From assembly GCA_001510575.1 (NCBI GenBank), contig LNGK01000005.1:3782574-3846573 (forward strand): 64,000 bases of DNA, given 5' to 3'. This document shows, one piece after another, positions 29,983 through 44,124 of this stretch. Every line of letters begins with the position of its first letter. Position 1 is the first letter of the stretch. A program made the translations under genes and the position numbers. The notes under the pieces are model-generated. The model had not been told where the DNA came from. It saw only the letters and a list, made by a program, of their open reading frames with translations, and did not search any database. The stretch is from Knoxdaviesia capensis (taxonomy: Eukaryota > Ascomycota > Sordariomycetes > Microascales > Gondwanamycetaceae).

Positions 29983-32962
29983 TTACGCCTCGAGAGACAC
30001 AACGTTGGGCTCGGCCACATAGGCCATCGGGCCCTTGCTCATCATCGACTCCGAGTCGCGGCGATCGGACGCGGCAATGCGAACACTGCCACGCACGCTG
30101 CGGATCAGCTGGCCCGACTCAACGCGGTCGGAAATCATCTCGTCGAGGATGCGCATCTCGTCGATGCTCTGGTTGCGCTTGCGCGCCGTGGCGGCAAACG
30201 ACGCCGACGGGGCCGGCGGCGGCGACGTGCCCATGATGGACGTCGGCGACGTTGCCGCCGATGCTAGAGCACCCAGCTGGCTATGGACATGGGTGGGAGA
30301 CCGCGAATCGAGGCCAATCTCCGCCGTCTCGCGCGACCGTGCCGCGCTGCGGAGCGCAGCCAGCATGCGGTCCTTGTCGTCAATGCGCGCCCGCAGGTCC
30401 GCAATCTCCGAGTCCTTCTCCTTGAGCAGCGCCGCGACGCTGTGGTCCTCGCCAACCATGATGGCCTTGCCGTTGAGGCCGAGCGACGTCCGCGAAGACG
30501 AGGCCCGGCGGGCTTGGAGCAGCCGCTTCTCCAGAGTGGTGATGTACCGGTTCTTGTCCACCAGGTCGGCCTGGAGGGCCCGGTTCTGCGCGGCCATGGA
30601 AGCCATGCCGTCGCCGTATTCGCCAATGCTGGAGTCGTCCTCGGTGGCCGCAGGATCGCCGCCCGACGCGCCTCCAATCGTGCCGCCGGACAACCGATGG
30701 GGTCCGCTGGATTGCCGGCCGATGGTCGAGGTCGAAGTCATCGAGGCTGTGCGCTCCATCACCGACATACCGGCGGCGGACGGGGTCATCGACGACCGGG
30801 TGGACACCTGAGAATACCGGATGCCCAGCGAGCTGTACGAGCCGCTCGAGTTGACGCCGATCGACTTGGACGACAGAATAAGCCGGTTCAAGTGATCGAT
30901 ACGCTCCTTCAGCGCTGTGCGGGCGAGCTGCATCTCGAGAAGCTGCTCCTCGTGGCGCTGCTCAGCCTCGGCCTCGCGCAGCCGCTCCTCCTCGGCATCC
31001 TTCTCAACGTCAGACGGCGGTGCGCTGCCCTTGTTCTTCGCTTGCAACTCCAACTGGTTGCGCAGCTCGACAATCTCCATCCGGTAGCGCTCAAGCAGAA
31101 CCCGCGAGCCACCCTCACCGCCAGCACCCAGCGCCTCTTCCGCCTTCTTTGCGTGGCTGACAATGTTGTTCTTGGCACGCGAAGCAAACTTGAGGGTGTT
31201 GAGTGTCTCGGAGATGTGAGTGCTGGCTGACGACGAGGTCGCGCCCTGGCCCACCTGGATGGTGCACAATATGCTGACCAGGGAGTTTCCAGACAGGGCA
31301 CCCTGCAGCAGACGGGTCAGCTTGCTGTCTCGGTACGGCAGATGCTTTCCCTCCTTATCAGCCAGCTTGCCGTCCTTGTCCTTGTGCTCGGACAGCTTGG
31401 AGATGACGGTTCCCAAAGTCAGCAGACTCTTGTTGATATGCGAACCCTCCGTGCGGCGCTCCTTGGTCTCGGCAGCCTTCTCGGATCCGGCAAGATCGAT
31501 CAGGCTAAGAGTCGACACACGGACACCACCAGGCAGAAGTCCAGAGCGCTTGCTTTCGCCAGCGTTCCCCGGCATGCGCTCACGGCTCTCAACAACGATC
31601 TGGACGACCGCGTGACTTCGGGAACTGCGGGCGTTGAATTGGGTGCTGGCAGTTCGTCGGGCCTGATCACCGCGGGCAATCACTCGCAAAAGCTGGGTCG
31701 GGCTCTGAACAATCTCCTCCTTGAGCGGGAAGGCGTACACTCCGCGCTTGCTGTCTTCACGGAGCTTGATCTCATCCTGCTGGCCAGCACCGCCCGCACC
31801 CGTGGTCGTAGGCATGCTGAGCAAGTCGTGGATCTTCTCGTTGTAGATTTCCAGGTAGCTGACCCGGAGAAGGAACTCGCGCGAAGGGGTCTCGCGGATG
31901 TAAGAGAAGATATCGGTGATGGCGAGGGGAATGACACCGGGAGAAGACGCGGTTCCTTGCATGGAAAAGGTCTTTCCGGTACCGGTCATACCGTAGGCGA
32001 ACACGGTTCCGTGGTAACCCTCCATGACTCTCCGAACCAGGCGCTTGGCGATGTGGTCGTAGACTTTGGAGTTGTCATCGTGTGCGGCGAAAACATTGTC
32101 TAGAAAGAGAGAGATTAGGTTTCCGTGGTTAGTAACTGGTGTATGAATTTGAGTAAATAAAAATACGCGGTACCGAATTGATCAACTCACCATAGTTGTA
32201 TTCGCCAGCGTCCTTGCCGTGGTAAGAAATGGTCGAGTGCTTGCCATCGACAGCCCACTCGTTGTCGGACTTGTCAAGGCCGGCAGCCGCGTCTGGCCGC
32301 ACTCGGACACTAACAATGACGTTGCCCTTTCCGTCGAGCTTCTTGCCGTCAACGGCAAAAGAGTCGTGGGAGGACTTCGCGGGCACATCGGAAGGGTCGT
32401 CGTAAGTGGTTGCCGAAGTCGAGTACGAATCCTGTGCCGACGAACTCCGGCTTTGCGGTGGCGAGGCAAGGCTGATCATGCCGTCAGACATGCGTACACT
32501 CGAGCCAACAGACTTTCCCTCGCCGCTGCCGTTCAGCAGACTGGGGGAGCTGGCGCCCATTCCGCTGCTTGTCGAGATGATCGAGGCCTTGGAGCGGCGG
32601 GCCGAGTTCCTTCGCGAGGCATCGACCGATAGAGGGCTGGGAGGAAGGCTGTTGGCGCGGTTGTCGCCGCGGGGAGGCTGAGGGAACGAGTTGATGCTGA
32701 TGGTCTTGCGGAGGGGTTTACTTGAGGGAGTGCCGGAAGTCGACACGGCGCGGGGAGCAGAAAGTCCCGACGGGCTCGCGGAAGTCGGGGAGGTGAAACT
32801 TGAGGGGGCGCGGAGGCCGGTCCGCGGCAAAGCATTCGAGGATACTGAGGTCATAGAGTCGATTCCGCCAGTGCTCTTGCGCGTCTTCGCTACCGGGAGA
32901 TCGGGCAGTGCCAAAGAAGGCGGCCCCCTCTGCGAGGGTCGCGGTCTGGGCAGAGTGCTCAT
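29983..32962 (-). CDS. kipA: KipA/Kip2/Tea2-type kinesin-7 motor
   Basis: Exons 32191-32962 and 29983-32099 encode 962 residues. The 91-bp intron (GTGAGT...TTCTAG) joins EYNYD to NVFAAHDD inside the motor. Residues 1-210 are a Ser/Pro/Arg-rich tail-like extension. The motor begins at GNVIVSVRVRP and carries the P-loop GMTGTGKT (about 294-301), NARSSRSHAV switch I, LIDLAGSEKA switch II, HINKSLLTLGTVISKL, and YRDSKLTRLL. The neck continues into KFASRAKNNIV. A coiled coil (VEKDAEEERLREAEAEQRHEEQ) and a second short coil (LVDKNRYITTLEKRLLQARR) follow, then a disordered C-terminus. An N-terminal extension with an internal kinesin-7 motor is the Kip2/Tea2/KipA layout. These motors move along microtubules, deliver plus-end factors and keep hyphal growth straight. 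The gene is preceded by a long pyrimidine-rich sense-strand leader. Confidence 0.93.
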
Positions 32963-35900
32963 TGTGAACGCTGAGCAAACGTTCGCGTGAAAGTTGTTGT
33001 GGTTGTGGTGGTTAGGGTAATCAATGTGGCGAGAAAACCCGTCAAGTGGGCAGAGTCGTATTCGGTTGTTCTGTGTCGCTCACTAGAAGCAGGCTATCGC
33101 AAGAGAGAAGCCAAAGATGGGGGCCGGGAAACTGGATAAGAAAGGAAATCGAGAGAAGACGAAATCGAAGCAGAAAGAGAAAAGAACTGGCGGAGTCAAG
33201 GAGTAAAAAAGAAGAGTCAAAGCGGTTCCAGTCAAAGTGTCGACAGCATGTAATCCATCAACTCGGCTGTGGAATGAAGGGGCGAAAGAATGATGTGGTG
33301 ATAGCAGATATATGAATATTGTGGCGGTCCCCTCATAAAGGGAGAGTAATATTGGCGGCCGGAACAGGTAATAGCAGGAGAAAAAACCGAAGCATATATA
33401 TATATATATATATAGGAGAGAGAGTCGCTTATAAGATCCAGGATTCGAGAATGGCGCCGGAAAATGAAAAATCAATGGGATGGGCAGAATTCGTTATGCG
33501 AAGAGTGTAGATCGCAGAGGGAAAAAAAAGAGGTTAAAAAAAAAAGAGCGAGAGACGATAATATGGGCTAGCTAAGAGAAGAAAAAAAGGAGAACGAGAA
33601 AAAGTGGTTAGTCAAGAAAAGGCAAGAGCCGGGACCTGATTATCAAAGCCAGCAAGCAGGCAAAAAATAAAAACGGGGAAGGAGCGCGGACGCCAGAGTG
33701 GGTGTGGGTGAGCAAGGAAGGGACGGCCCAGAAAAGCAAAAAAAGGAAAGAAGGAGCCCAAAAAAGAAATCGAATTTCCGGGAAAATCCAGCAGCCAGCA
33801 TTGACCACCACGAAATCTAAGCCCATGCATAAACGGTAATCATAGCCAAAACCATGAAGCCGGCCTGGATTTTATATGCAGAGGGGAACGCTGATGGCGA
33901 TCATAGTGGTGGACGAGCCAGCAGGCAGGAAAGATGTACATAGGCAAAATGAAGAGGGCAAAAAAGCAGTGAAGAATGGGGCAGAGAGAGATAAGGGGAG
34001 GGTGCAATGCGTGAAGCAGCAAAAGGAGAGCTGGAGATACAGTACATACCGGCAGTTGCAGCGAGGGGAGTCCGGACAAGGTGAATCAAGGCCGGGAAGA
34101 CTCAGAAAAAGAAGACAGAAAACAGAGTTGATGGGGATCGACTTTAGCGGTCTGTCAGGAGTCAAAGCCAAACGGATCACACAGGGAGTGAAAACATCTA
34201 GCACGTTTTTTATTGCAGGTTGGTGGGTGTCAGTGGAAGATGGCGGAGACGTGTAATGCGTGTTTCCCTTGATTTAATCGGGTGACAGGTATATGGGTTT
34301 TTGCGTGTTTCTGGTTCGGTGTTTTGAGTGCGTGCTGGGCAATGACTCAAACCCAAACAACGCAAGGAGGGATTTTGTGGAAGAGAACAAAAGGGGCAGC
34401 GGCCAAGTGAGGCAAAGTGAGGCGAGGATGGTTTCGCAGGAAGAAGAGACAAAATGGTGTGAGACGAGACAAGAGAGAGAGAGAGAGAGAGAGAAAGGAG
34501 GTGTGAAAGCCGAAGTGGTGGTGGAGGAGTCTCAGAGGTCTCAAAAACGGTCGTCAGATCGCGTTTGAATAGAGCAGGAGAGGGAGCAGGCAAAGCGAAG
34601 CAGCAGCACGGATAGAGATAGACGCAAGACAAGGAACAAGAACCGAGAGCCTCCAAGTTGTCAAGGCAATAAAGCGGCGATCGGCTGAAGAAGCATGGCA
34701 CTGCCAGGCTAGTCGGGATCGAGAGAGTCAAGCGCAAAGCAGAGAGAGAGAAGAGTGTGTGAGAAAGTCCGAGCACACACGAGAATCAACGAGAAAAATA
34801 AAATAAAGAGAGAGACCAGGAAAGCGAAGATCACAGCAGGCTTGGTTGGATAAGAAGCCAGCGCCCAAGGGAATGACGAGTGGAAGGACGTGCGCGCTTC
34901 GGTAGCACGGGAACACGGCGATAGACACACTCGGTGTCTTTGAATGCTTCGGGGGAGCCGATTCGCAGCTTGCGGCGATTTGCTGGACGAGAGAGACGCT
35001 GCGGTGAACGATGGAAGAGAAGAGAAGGTGGTACAACAGACAGTGTCTCGCGTAGAGCAGGCAAAAGAACAAGCAGAGTATTACAGTAGATAGGAGACGG
35101 TCCTGAGAGGGACAGAGAGAGAGAACGAGAGTACGAGAGAACGAGCGAGAGATAAAGAGCGCGTGTAAAAGGCGCGGTCAGACGGACAAAGTGTTGTTAT
35201 CAGAGAGAAGAAAGCTAGATCCCCCGCGCACTTTCGCCGGGATCAAATCAAGTGCGGTGCGGGAAGTGTGTGTAAGTCTCTAACCACCCACACTTTTTAG
35301 ACAGAAGGAGTGACTGAGGTCCGTGAAGAAAGAAACGAGGAGATCACGATGTTTGATACGGCAGATTACACAGGAAGAAAGACTACAAAGGCAAGAGAGA
35401 AGGAGATGTGTGTCCTGGAGAGAGTGGGAAAATGCCAGTGGGACACGGCGTTCCTCCAGTTGTTGGGTCAAGACTGAATAACGTATTCAATCTGGAAATG
35501 TGAAGGAGATATCCCGTCAGTCACACACAGTAGCGTAGCAGCACAGGAGCACTCATTTGCGTATATATTGCGATTCCACTGATCAGCACAAAGACGACCG
35601 ACAATCCGTGAGCCCACGACGGGTGCCATTACCGTAAAGTGGGTGGAGAGTGGAATGGGCTTTGCTGGAAATGGGGTGTGAGTGGGCCAGAACCAACGAA
35701 AAAAGAAATAGGGAACTGACAGGGCACGACAAAATGAAGTTCCAACGATCCCCGGCCGGCGACCAGGGCCAGAGAGAAGAGCATGGGTGGGGAGGCAAGT
35801 ATCGTGATACTTCAACCCGACGGGTGTTCCACCCTGGCGGGCCACCTCTGGGCCGCGTACACTGGTACATCTGGGGTGAATGGGACAGCTTCACAGGGGG

Positions 35901-36173
35901 CCCAGCTTTGGAGCAGGGCCACAAGACGAGGCGAGCACAAAGGGTGATTGATTGGCCTTGGGGAAAGGAAGGATTCGGGCTAATTATGGCGGTTCACACA
36001 TGTTGGAGGAATGATGAGGACGCCGGGCTGGTGCCCGATGGAAGCACGGCGAGGACGAGACAGGGAGGGTGTGATGAACAAAGAGATGAGATGGGAAACG
36101 GAAGCACCGACGCAGGATGCCAGGAATGGATGGAAGAACGAGAGGTGTCCCCGATCACAGGATGGTTGACTGA

Positions 36174-36212
36174 CTGTAGTACTGTAGAGTACAGTACTGT
36201 ACTTACTGTACA
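36174..36212 (+). repeat. ACTGT pentamer tract 2, both orientations
   Basis: Interleaved ACTGTA and TACAGT units (for example GAGTACAGTACTGTACTTAC) create short palindromes such as AGTACAGTACTGTACT. Confidence 0.75.
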
Positions 36213-36985
36213 GGATGTCCTCTGTGGTCCGTACACAACAAAGACCACTTTGTAGGACAGCCAGCTTCGCCAAAGCACGCGGCGCATGGGGGGCAGCAAA
36301 CCACGAAGCGAGAGACGGACCAAGGCTCTTCTTGCACAAGCTATTCGGTGTTCGCTGTTCACTAATAGACTCAGATGCTCAGTTCAGGTTCCCTCCCCCC
36401 CTGGGGTCCTAGATGCTGCGTTCTCCTCGGTCGGAATGTTCGTTTCCTGCCCTGTGCCGCCCTTGTCTCTCTCTCTCTCTCTCTCTCTTTATTTCCAGCC
36501 GTCACGGTGACTCTGCACTCTCTGACTGTGTGACTGTGCCTTGTGAAGAAACTAGCAGTCAATAAGGTGTGCCCTAGGTATACTGTACTGCAAGTTTTTT
36601 TTGTCTCAATCGTACGAGATCCGGCGGTAAGCAGCAGTATTTACATACGGGTTGAGAGAAAGGTTTTCTGGTCATTATTCCCTCCCTCCCTCCCCACAAT
36701 CACGATTTCAGGCACGCAAAGAACAGCTGGATGCAGTTTCCCGAACGTCCGTTGCCCCCTTTTTCTGCGTTCTTTGGGTGAAAAGTGTGGAGAAAACCAC
36801 AGAAATGTTGATCTATCATCCTCACATCCCCCCAAGATGACTACCTATGCACGAGCAAGCTGGAATGGTCTCTTTGCCCTCCGGCTTGTGCATGCAGTAT
36901 GCAGCAGCATGCAGATGCCTTCTCCAGGGGGGGAAATCAGCTGGCTACAGGTACAGTATACTCTACACGGTTGGGAGTGCATATT

Positions 36986-37021
36986 GTAGTGTACTGTACT
37001 GTACAGTACTGTACTGTACTG
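36986..37021 (+). repeat. ACTGT pentamer tract 3 with central palindrome
   Basis: Tandem GTACT units flank the perfect 14-bp palindrome GTACTGTACAGTAC. The orientation of the pentamer array inverts at the palindrome and then inverts back. Confidence 0.85.
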
Positions 37022-39622
37022 ACAAGATCAGCCAGGCCGGCTATCCACAGGATCTCGCCCTTGTGCCTGCGCCTGTACGGGAACCGATATTGTTATGAAC
37101 GAACGGCCCCAGACTGCTGTATCAGACCCCATCTAGCGACCTAAGGTGCCCCCCGAGAATGTGTCAACCCGCCCCGATCTCTTTATACTGTTCATTGCTC
37201 CCTCCCGCTGCCAGCAGCCACCGGTTCGTACCAGCGAAATCTGACCCGAACTGAGTCCGGCATAGCTCGCTAGTGCAGTCATTCATAAGGAATAGCTTTC
37301 TTTCCCTTCTCTTTCCGTGCCGCTTCCCCATACTCTTTTGTCTCCTTCTGTTCATTCCCTCCGTCCCGTTGTGATCTAGGGGGTTCTTGGTGATAGTTCC
37401 AATCATAATATAGCAGGGAAACTAGGCCTGATCCGCGGTTAGCTTGCATTCCTCGTGTTTCGCGCCAAAAGGACAAAAGACGAATGGCAAAAGGAAGCAA
37501 CGAGCTGATTTCAGTCCGTACTGTACACGGCACAACGCTTGCTGAAGCTGTGGGAGGAGGGAACTAAGAAAGAAGCAATGAAAAGGGGGGGCGTTCTCGC
37601 GGGTATGTCCTTCAATGCCGCCTATCCATCGACTAAAGCCAGCCATGGAGGTCACTCACTAGTTGGCCGTTCAACCCAGGGGTAAAAGGCTCCGGACCGG
37701 CTTCTATTCGCCTCGCAGTGAAGAAAAAGCTCAGTCAGGTACGACAAACGACGCCTCATCGCCCGAGTCCGTCCCAACTTCTCCAGACGCGGAGTCGGCT
37801 GTCATCAGCATCTCCCCTCGGGTGGCCGACTCGCGGTGGGAGGCAAAAGCATCATCTGGTCATGTTCATTCATCCCTCCTGGCCATCGTCTCTTCTTTTT
37901 CTTCCTTTTCAGCCACTTTGTCCATTATTTGCTGCCCCCCTGCCCCAGCGTCCAAATCCCGGAATCTGCCTCCGGGAGCCTCTCGCCAAATGCAACGCTG
38001 CACGTACAGGGGTTTCCGAATAAACAAGCAAGGGGGGCCTTTTCTATTGGACTTGTGTCTCCTTTTTTCGTTCTCGTTCTCCTTTTTTGGTTCTGCCTCT
38101 GGCTTTAATCTAAAACCTGGGTTCCCTTGCGCCCTCCCCCACCCGGGGACTCGTTCGCGCGTCGTGTTATGATTTTCGGTCTTCTATCAGACTCAACGTC
38201 CCTCCTGCTCTCTTGTCGGTTGGAATCAATCGGCGTGTCCAGTTACCTTGTGGTGTCGCTGCTACGCTGCTAAAGTCCTCGAGACAGAAGCCCGGTTTCT
38301 TCTAACGAGGCTATCGCAGCACCTCGCTCCACATGTTTGGTGGTGCTGTTGTTTTCGGCCCCCGTGCTCGACACTCGCGTAATTGTGTACAGTAGCTTGC
38401 AGGAGGCGCACAGAAGGTGCTCCGTACGTCCTCCCAAGCTGTCGGATATGGTGGGTTGCGGACTTTTCCTGGTGCCAGGTACCCCTTCTCGTCGAGGCCT
38501 TGTCACACGGGCACAGTGTGATAGTGTTGGCCCGAGGACGCCTTTTCCTTTTGTCTTGTCCCTCAATGCCGTTCCGGTCCCGGGTAGTATCTCTCGTCAT
38601 GATAGGGGGGAGCAGGTTACCTATCACCTCTGGCCAAAAAGACCGCAGTATCATCCGATTCCCTCACCGTTGAGCGGGCAGTGTGCATGCCGAAATAGCA
38701 AACACCACCGAGAAAGCACCACCGATTCTGCAATATGTCGTGGAAGCTATTGCATCAGAGCGCGGTCTGTGTCTTATATCAAGATGTTCAGTGGTGGCCA
38801 CTTTACGAGCAGCACAAAACACAGCCAAGTTAGCGGGTATATCAGCTGGTATTAATGCCACTGGTCGAGGCGAAAGAGTGCGACCTTTTTTGCATATGCG
38901 AGCCCTGTGCGCCCCTGCATAAATAGACCACCAGAGAGAGGTCCGAACACACGCCTGCATATTGCTGCATGCATGTCTGTGTGCAGGTCGGCATGGGCGA
39001 GGAGAATTCAACTGGAAGAGTGCTAGCTCGGCCGTCTTTTCATTTTCTTTGTTGTGGTGTTCTCCCACCCCCGAAAAGGGACCACACACAAGAGAGGGCT
39101 CGAGAGCCCACAGCTGCTCGTATCTCAACATTCAACATCGGATCAGACAGCGCGGAATACCCTCTGTGCACTCACTCTCTCGTATGCACGCTATTTAAGC
39201 TGTCATCTTAACTTGATCCACCGATTCTTCGGTCTTTGTTGGGCCGTGTGTGTGTGGTTTCTCGCTTCCGATCAAGAGTGAGAGGAGACAACTTTGTTTA
39301 CTCTCCGCGCGAACCGGGGCCACTGGCCACTGGCTGAACCCTAACCCTGGACTTGGTCCACTGCCGCATGCTCCTGGCCAAAGCTTCGGCACATCGTGTT
39401 TTTTTTTCTCCTATCGCGGGTGTTCGTACATGCCACCAAGTGGTCAGTGTATGGAAGTGTGCACTATACTCAATTTGTAGTAGACTTCGACGGACTTGAG
39501 CCGTCGGATATACACGGAGACGCGCCGTGAGTATCTCGTGTCTGTTTCTTTGTTTACGCACTCCTAGAGTACCATTCGGGTGTCCAAGACGGTACTCATT
39601 CCATCTGCAAGGCTTATCTATC

Positions 39623-39650
39623 TACAGTACTGTACTGTACTGTACTGTAC
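39623..39650 (+). repeat. ACTGT pentamer tract 4
   Basis: TACAGTACTGTACTGTACTG followed by TACTGTAC: one inverted unit followed by about four direct pentamers. Confidence 0.85.
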
Positions 39651-42600
39651 ATTGGGGAATCATCGCCGCCTCTGCAATTTCCCGCCGTCACAGCCTCAAT
39701 GCTCTTGGTGTGCCCCGGGCGAGTGGGAAAGAGGGAGAGAACAAAAAGAAAGGAAGAAAACAGGATGCTGTCTACCACTTAGGCAGTCTGGTGGCCCCCT
39801 GGAGGGAGTGATCCGCAGGACCTTGTATCATTTAGGCCTTGTTGGGTTGGCTCCAACCTGGGCTGGGTATCGGGATAGCCAGCAAGCCCAAGCAGCAGAG
39901 AGATGAGGAAGCCCACATCTCGATGGGAGGAAGAAATCACTCTAGCCCTGCCTGGGAAACAAGCACCCCATGGACCAGCACCCGTTCCAACGAAGACTTA
40001 GCAGGTTTTTATGAACAACGGGGTGAGAGCAATGCAAAGCTCGCGTTAGTTTGATAGGTACTGTAGATAGTGGAGAAACAAACACCCGCCCGCCATAATC
40101 TGGGTGCAGTGTCTTTTTCCTTCCAAAACACGCCGGGTTTCAATGGAGATTGGATGGTCCGTGATCTTTCAAGTGCTGGCCAGTGGCCACACATCTGCAA
40201 AGGTGTGTCAGCGCGTCCAGGAGCCTATATCTGCAATCCCTCCCCTTTCATAAGGTTTGGGAGTCGGGTTCCAAGCTCCAAGCACGGGGTTGTTGTTCAG
40301 ACGTTCACTTTACCACGTCACCTAGGAGGCTTGGCTCGCCATCTTCCACATTCTGCCAGCCGAACAGAAAGAGAGCGAGCAGAAAGTCGGGCCTGGGACA
40401 CGTCTGTCGGAGATGCCGTGGAACCGGAGACAAGTGTGGTCGGCGTTTGTGAGATGAAAACTGGGCTTCACCGTCGGGTTTCTTCACGTCGCAGTTGCAC
40501 TGCAGGTAGAAGAAATTGTTTCCTGGGAGAATGTCAGTTGGATATTTATCGGACGAGTGTAGGAGCTAGCTAGATAGATCATGGGCATACCGGATGGTAC
40601 AGTCGTGTTAGGGTTGGGGTTGGTTGATTGGTCTCTTACTATGCCTAAAATCACATCAAGGCTCCATCAGTCAAGGTTGAACTCCCCAAGCAGTGCTCTG
40701 GGTCTTCTTCATGTTCTGTGAGTTTACGAGTGCCCCATGATATCGTACGGCTTTTTGTAAATTATCGTCAGTATGCCTCATGTACGGTAAATATACCGGT
40801 CCGTCAAGATTCGCAGAGAACCTTTCTCGCCGGTGAACTATCAACAAGGAACATGCCAGCACATGTGCTGTATGCAGTAGTTCCGTGCCACGAACTCTTA
40901 TCACCTCAGCGGCCAGAATCTGAAGCCCGTCAAACGCATCGGAGACTAACAAGCGAGTCTGTCCACGCCGTACAGGTGCAGCAGATACACACATAGGAAG
41001 CAGCTTCAAGTGTGGCTGCTTCATAGATTGTACGCGCCGCCGTCCGAGTTGCCATTTGCTGCCGTTCCAACTGGAATGAACAGTACAGTATGTATCATGT
41101 ATTCCCTAAAAAGACCTGGCTCTCGTCCCTTGCTCGGATGTATTCCGATGCCCGAAAGGCTCTCGTGCTTCATCCCTTGTGGCTTGTGGCGGAGACGGCA
41201 TCTCATACAGTGACTTCAGACGTGAGAGTGCCCCCCGTGGCCCGTGGGGAATAGCCTCAAGATGGACGGACAGTACTGTTGGTAGGCGGTATCTACAGGA
41301 GAGTGCAGCTAGGAGACCGCCCGGATGCTACCTATAGAACACCCGTAGAACCATTCCATCATACATGGTTTGAAGTCTGAGTTTTGTCTGTTCGCTTCGT
41401 TCGTTCTGTGGGTTGTTCGATGTTCTTCCCCCCCAAGATCGCTCCTGGGAAACCCGGAGACCTCCAAATCCCACGCTGATGAGACAAGAGCCCTTGACGA
41501 TGGTTGCTGACATGCAGACGCCAAAACACCGATAGATACACGAGAGAGAAGACATCGTCTCCCGATTGTCCCCCCTTTCCCCCACCTGGATTCCTCATGG
41601 TACCTGGTGGGAAAGAAACTAGATGTGTCTGTGGTTTTCCACTTTCTTTGCTGGAGTGCCCTGACCATGGCCCCCCGTCCCGCCCACACTTTTATTTGGT
41701 ATCTCTACGTGCGCTCGGGCGTGATCCAATCTCCTTCAGACACGGACCAGAGATCACGCAACGGATGAGGATTTTTTTCATAGATTGGGTAGCACTTGGA
41801 GGAAGAGTCTGTTGGTTGAGTGGGCTGCTCCAAGGAAAGTCTTACGGAGTACAGGACAAAAGAAAACAGAAATTCTGCGACCAAACACTCCCACCCTCGC
41901 TGACCACCCCCCGGCTCTGCCCAGTGTGTCGGAGAGCGTCAAAGAGCTCGATATCAGACGCCAATCGGGGGCGACGATCGGAGGAAAATAGGAGGACGGA
42001 GAGAGTGGTTTGGGACAACCAGAGACTCTTGTCCGTCCCGTATTCGCAGATTGAGCTGGTATATGATATGACTCTTACACCTCTCACGGCGAAACCGCTG
42101 AGAACCCGTGGAAACGCGATGCATCCAACTTGATACCGGTATAATTTCAGTACGTCGTACTCTATCAGAAGCATCATGGGGGGCACAGCGAACATTACCA
42201 CGCAATCCTATACTAGCCAACTGATATTCCGCACGGAGCCGTTTGTGCTTATATTACGTGGATATGCCAGTGCTATATCGGTGGTCAAACCCTTACTTGT
42301 GCCGCACCAGTGTCAAACAGTTTATGCTTTCCGGCTTGGATGCTAGACGGAGAGAATTATACCACATGCATACCGCATTAGCGCTTCGCAAGAGGATTAA
42401 CATTTGTTTGTGTGTGTGGGTGGGTGTGTGTTTTGGATGTTCTCCAAGGATAACGCAAACAAGAAGGCTTTTGCATAAAGCATCTAGGCCGTTACACCAG
42501 GTTCTGGCCGTGTGCACATCCCTGACTATTCTGAGACTGTCTGCCTTTTTGAGGGGGGATGACGAGCCTACGGGGACAGACACAGCTTTTGCATAGAGGC

Positions 42601-43479
42601 ACTTGTCTGTGTGTGTTTCTCCAGGTTTGCGGGCTGTGCAGTATGAAATCGGACTTGTCACTGTAAGAGAAGGGGGGAAAAAGAGACAGATGCACTTCAA
42701 AACAAGATCAAACTTTCAGACTCGGGGGCTTTTGCGTGGTGGGTGAGGCTCACGACGGGGAAAAAAGGAAGCATAGATAGACACACCACACACAACTTGG
42801 TATGCCACGGAGGAAACGACAACAGGAACTCCAAAAACCTCCGGAGCCACTGATCTCGTCTACTTTCCACATATCGATTTGTCCGGCGGCAACAGAGCAG
42901 AGGAAAAAAAAAAGAGTCGAGAGCCCAGATCTGGCGGTTCACGGAGAGTTGAGAGTGTTTGATCGACTCGGAGAAAAACATGAGCAAGAAGAAAGACAAA
43001 TAAGCTCCGCCCTCGCGCCCATCATGGATAAGTCGATGATAGTCCAAATCGATAACGTTAAAATAGCAATCTCGGCACCCAGACTTGATTGCTTCGTGGG
43101 CCCCACGTTGAGCGTGCTTCTCCCCCTCACATAAAACATTGTCTGGACACACTGACCTTCTTATCTACGGCATACGCATGATAGAATGGCCGAACACACA
43201 CAGAAAAAACCACAAATGAGGCGGGAAATCACCAGTCGTGACCGTGCGGCCATGTTTGCAAGAGCCATCCCTGCCCGCAGGAACACCAGAGGCCGAGACC
43301 GGGAGGGGTTGTGATACACTTGAGGGAGATGATGCGGACAGACACACACACACGCACAGATACAGAGAGAGACACAGAGACGGAGAGAATCGAGAGGACT
43401 TATAATATGTGGCATGCCGACGTATAACTGCATATCGTGCCATGGACATGGGGCGAAAGCATAATGCTGTGGTTGTGCG

Positions 43480-44124
43480 CTATTCTCCGCTTGATGTTTT
43501 GTGGCTGTTGTTTGGTGGTGCCGCGTCGCCAGGCAGTCGGAGACGAGCCCAGACAGAGGCAGCTGCGTGAACGCTCAAATGGCGTCTCCGGCCTCCCGAT
43601 GCCGGCCGGAACGCCCCCTCCGGCCCCTCTCCGAGTGCAACTGTTCGACCACCCACTGCACCCAGCGTTTGGCATCTCCCAACTCCCGCGTATGCAGGTG
43701 CATCTGAGAAATCAGAGATCTGGCACGGTCCCCGACATAACCTGGAATTCCCTGCATGCAGAAAAAGTGCGCCATGGCGCCGGGAGCGCAGGGCTTTAAG
43801 ATCACCAAGTATCGGCGCCGCGTGCAGCCGGATGTCATGCCCACCGGAACCAAACCCCAGAGGAAGATGAAGAGGAAGCAAGGACACAATACACACATAT
43901 GCTGAGCAAAACGCCCCCAAAGATAGGACAATGCATCCGCGGCGCAGCAAGCCGTGGTTGATGCCGATCGCGGTTCTCCCTTCCTGAGCGAGAGAGAAAG
44001 CCCAGGCTGTGTCTCTCGCCCACGGCGATCGGCTGGAGAGCTCGAGAGTCCGGGCCCATCTCAACTTGCCCAGCGAGTCGTCTATCCCGCCTGCAGCGCT
44101 CGCATTGTACTGGATTTCCCCCAT
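43480..44124 (-). other. Unassigned 214-codon open frame in GC-rich island
   Basis: This ATG-started open frame on the minus strand is the longest within a locally GC-richer block of the desert. It includes one hydrophobic stretch (IVLSLGAFCSAYVCIVSLLPL) but no recognisable domain. The plus strand carries a 42-codon frame at about 43773-43904 (MAPGAQGFKITKYRRRV...) with good start context. Neither shows convincing family features. The block could be a decayed gene, a lineage-specific gene with introns, or chance. Confidence 0.15.

Noticed and set aside
37663..38172. A 169-codon plus-strand frame with a protein-like first half
   Set aside because: It begins at TTG rather than ATG, the second half is pyrimidine-tract translation, and no homology is recognisable.
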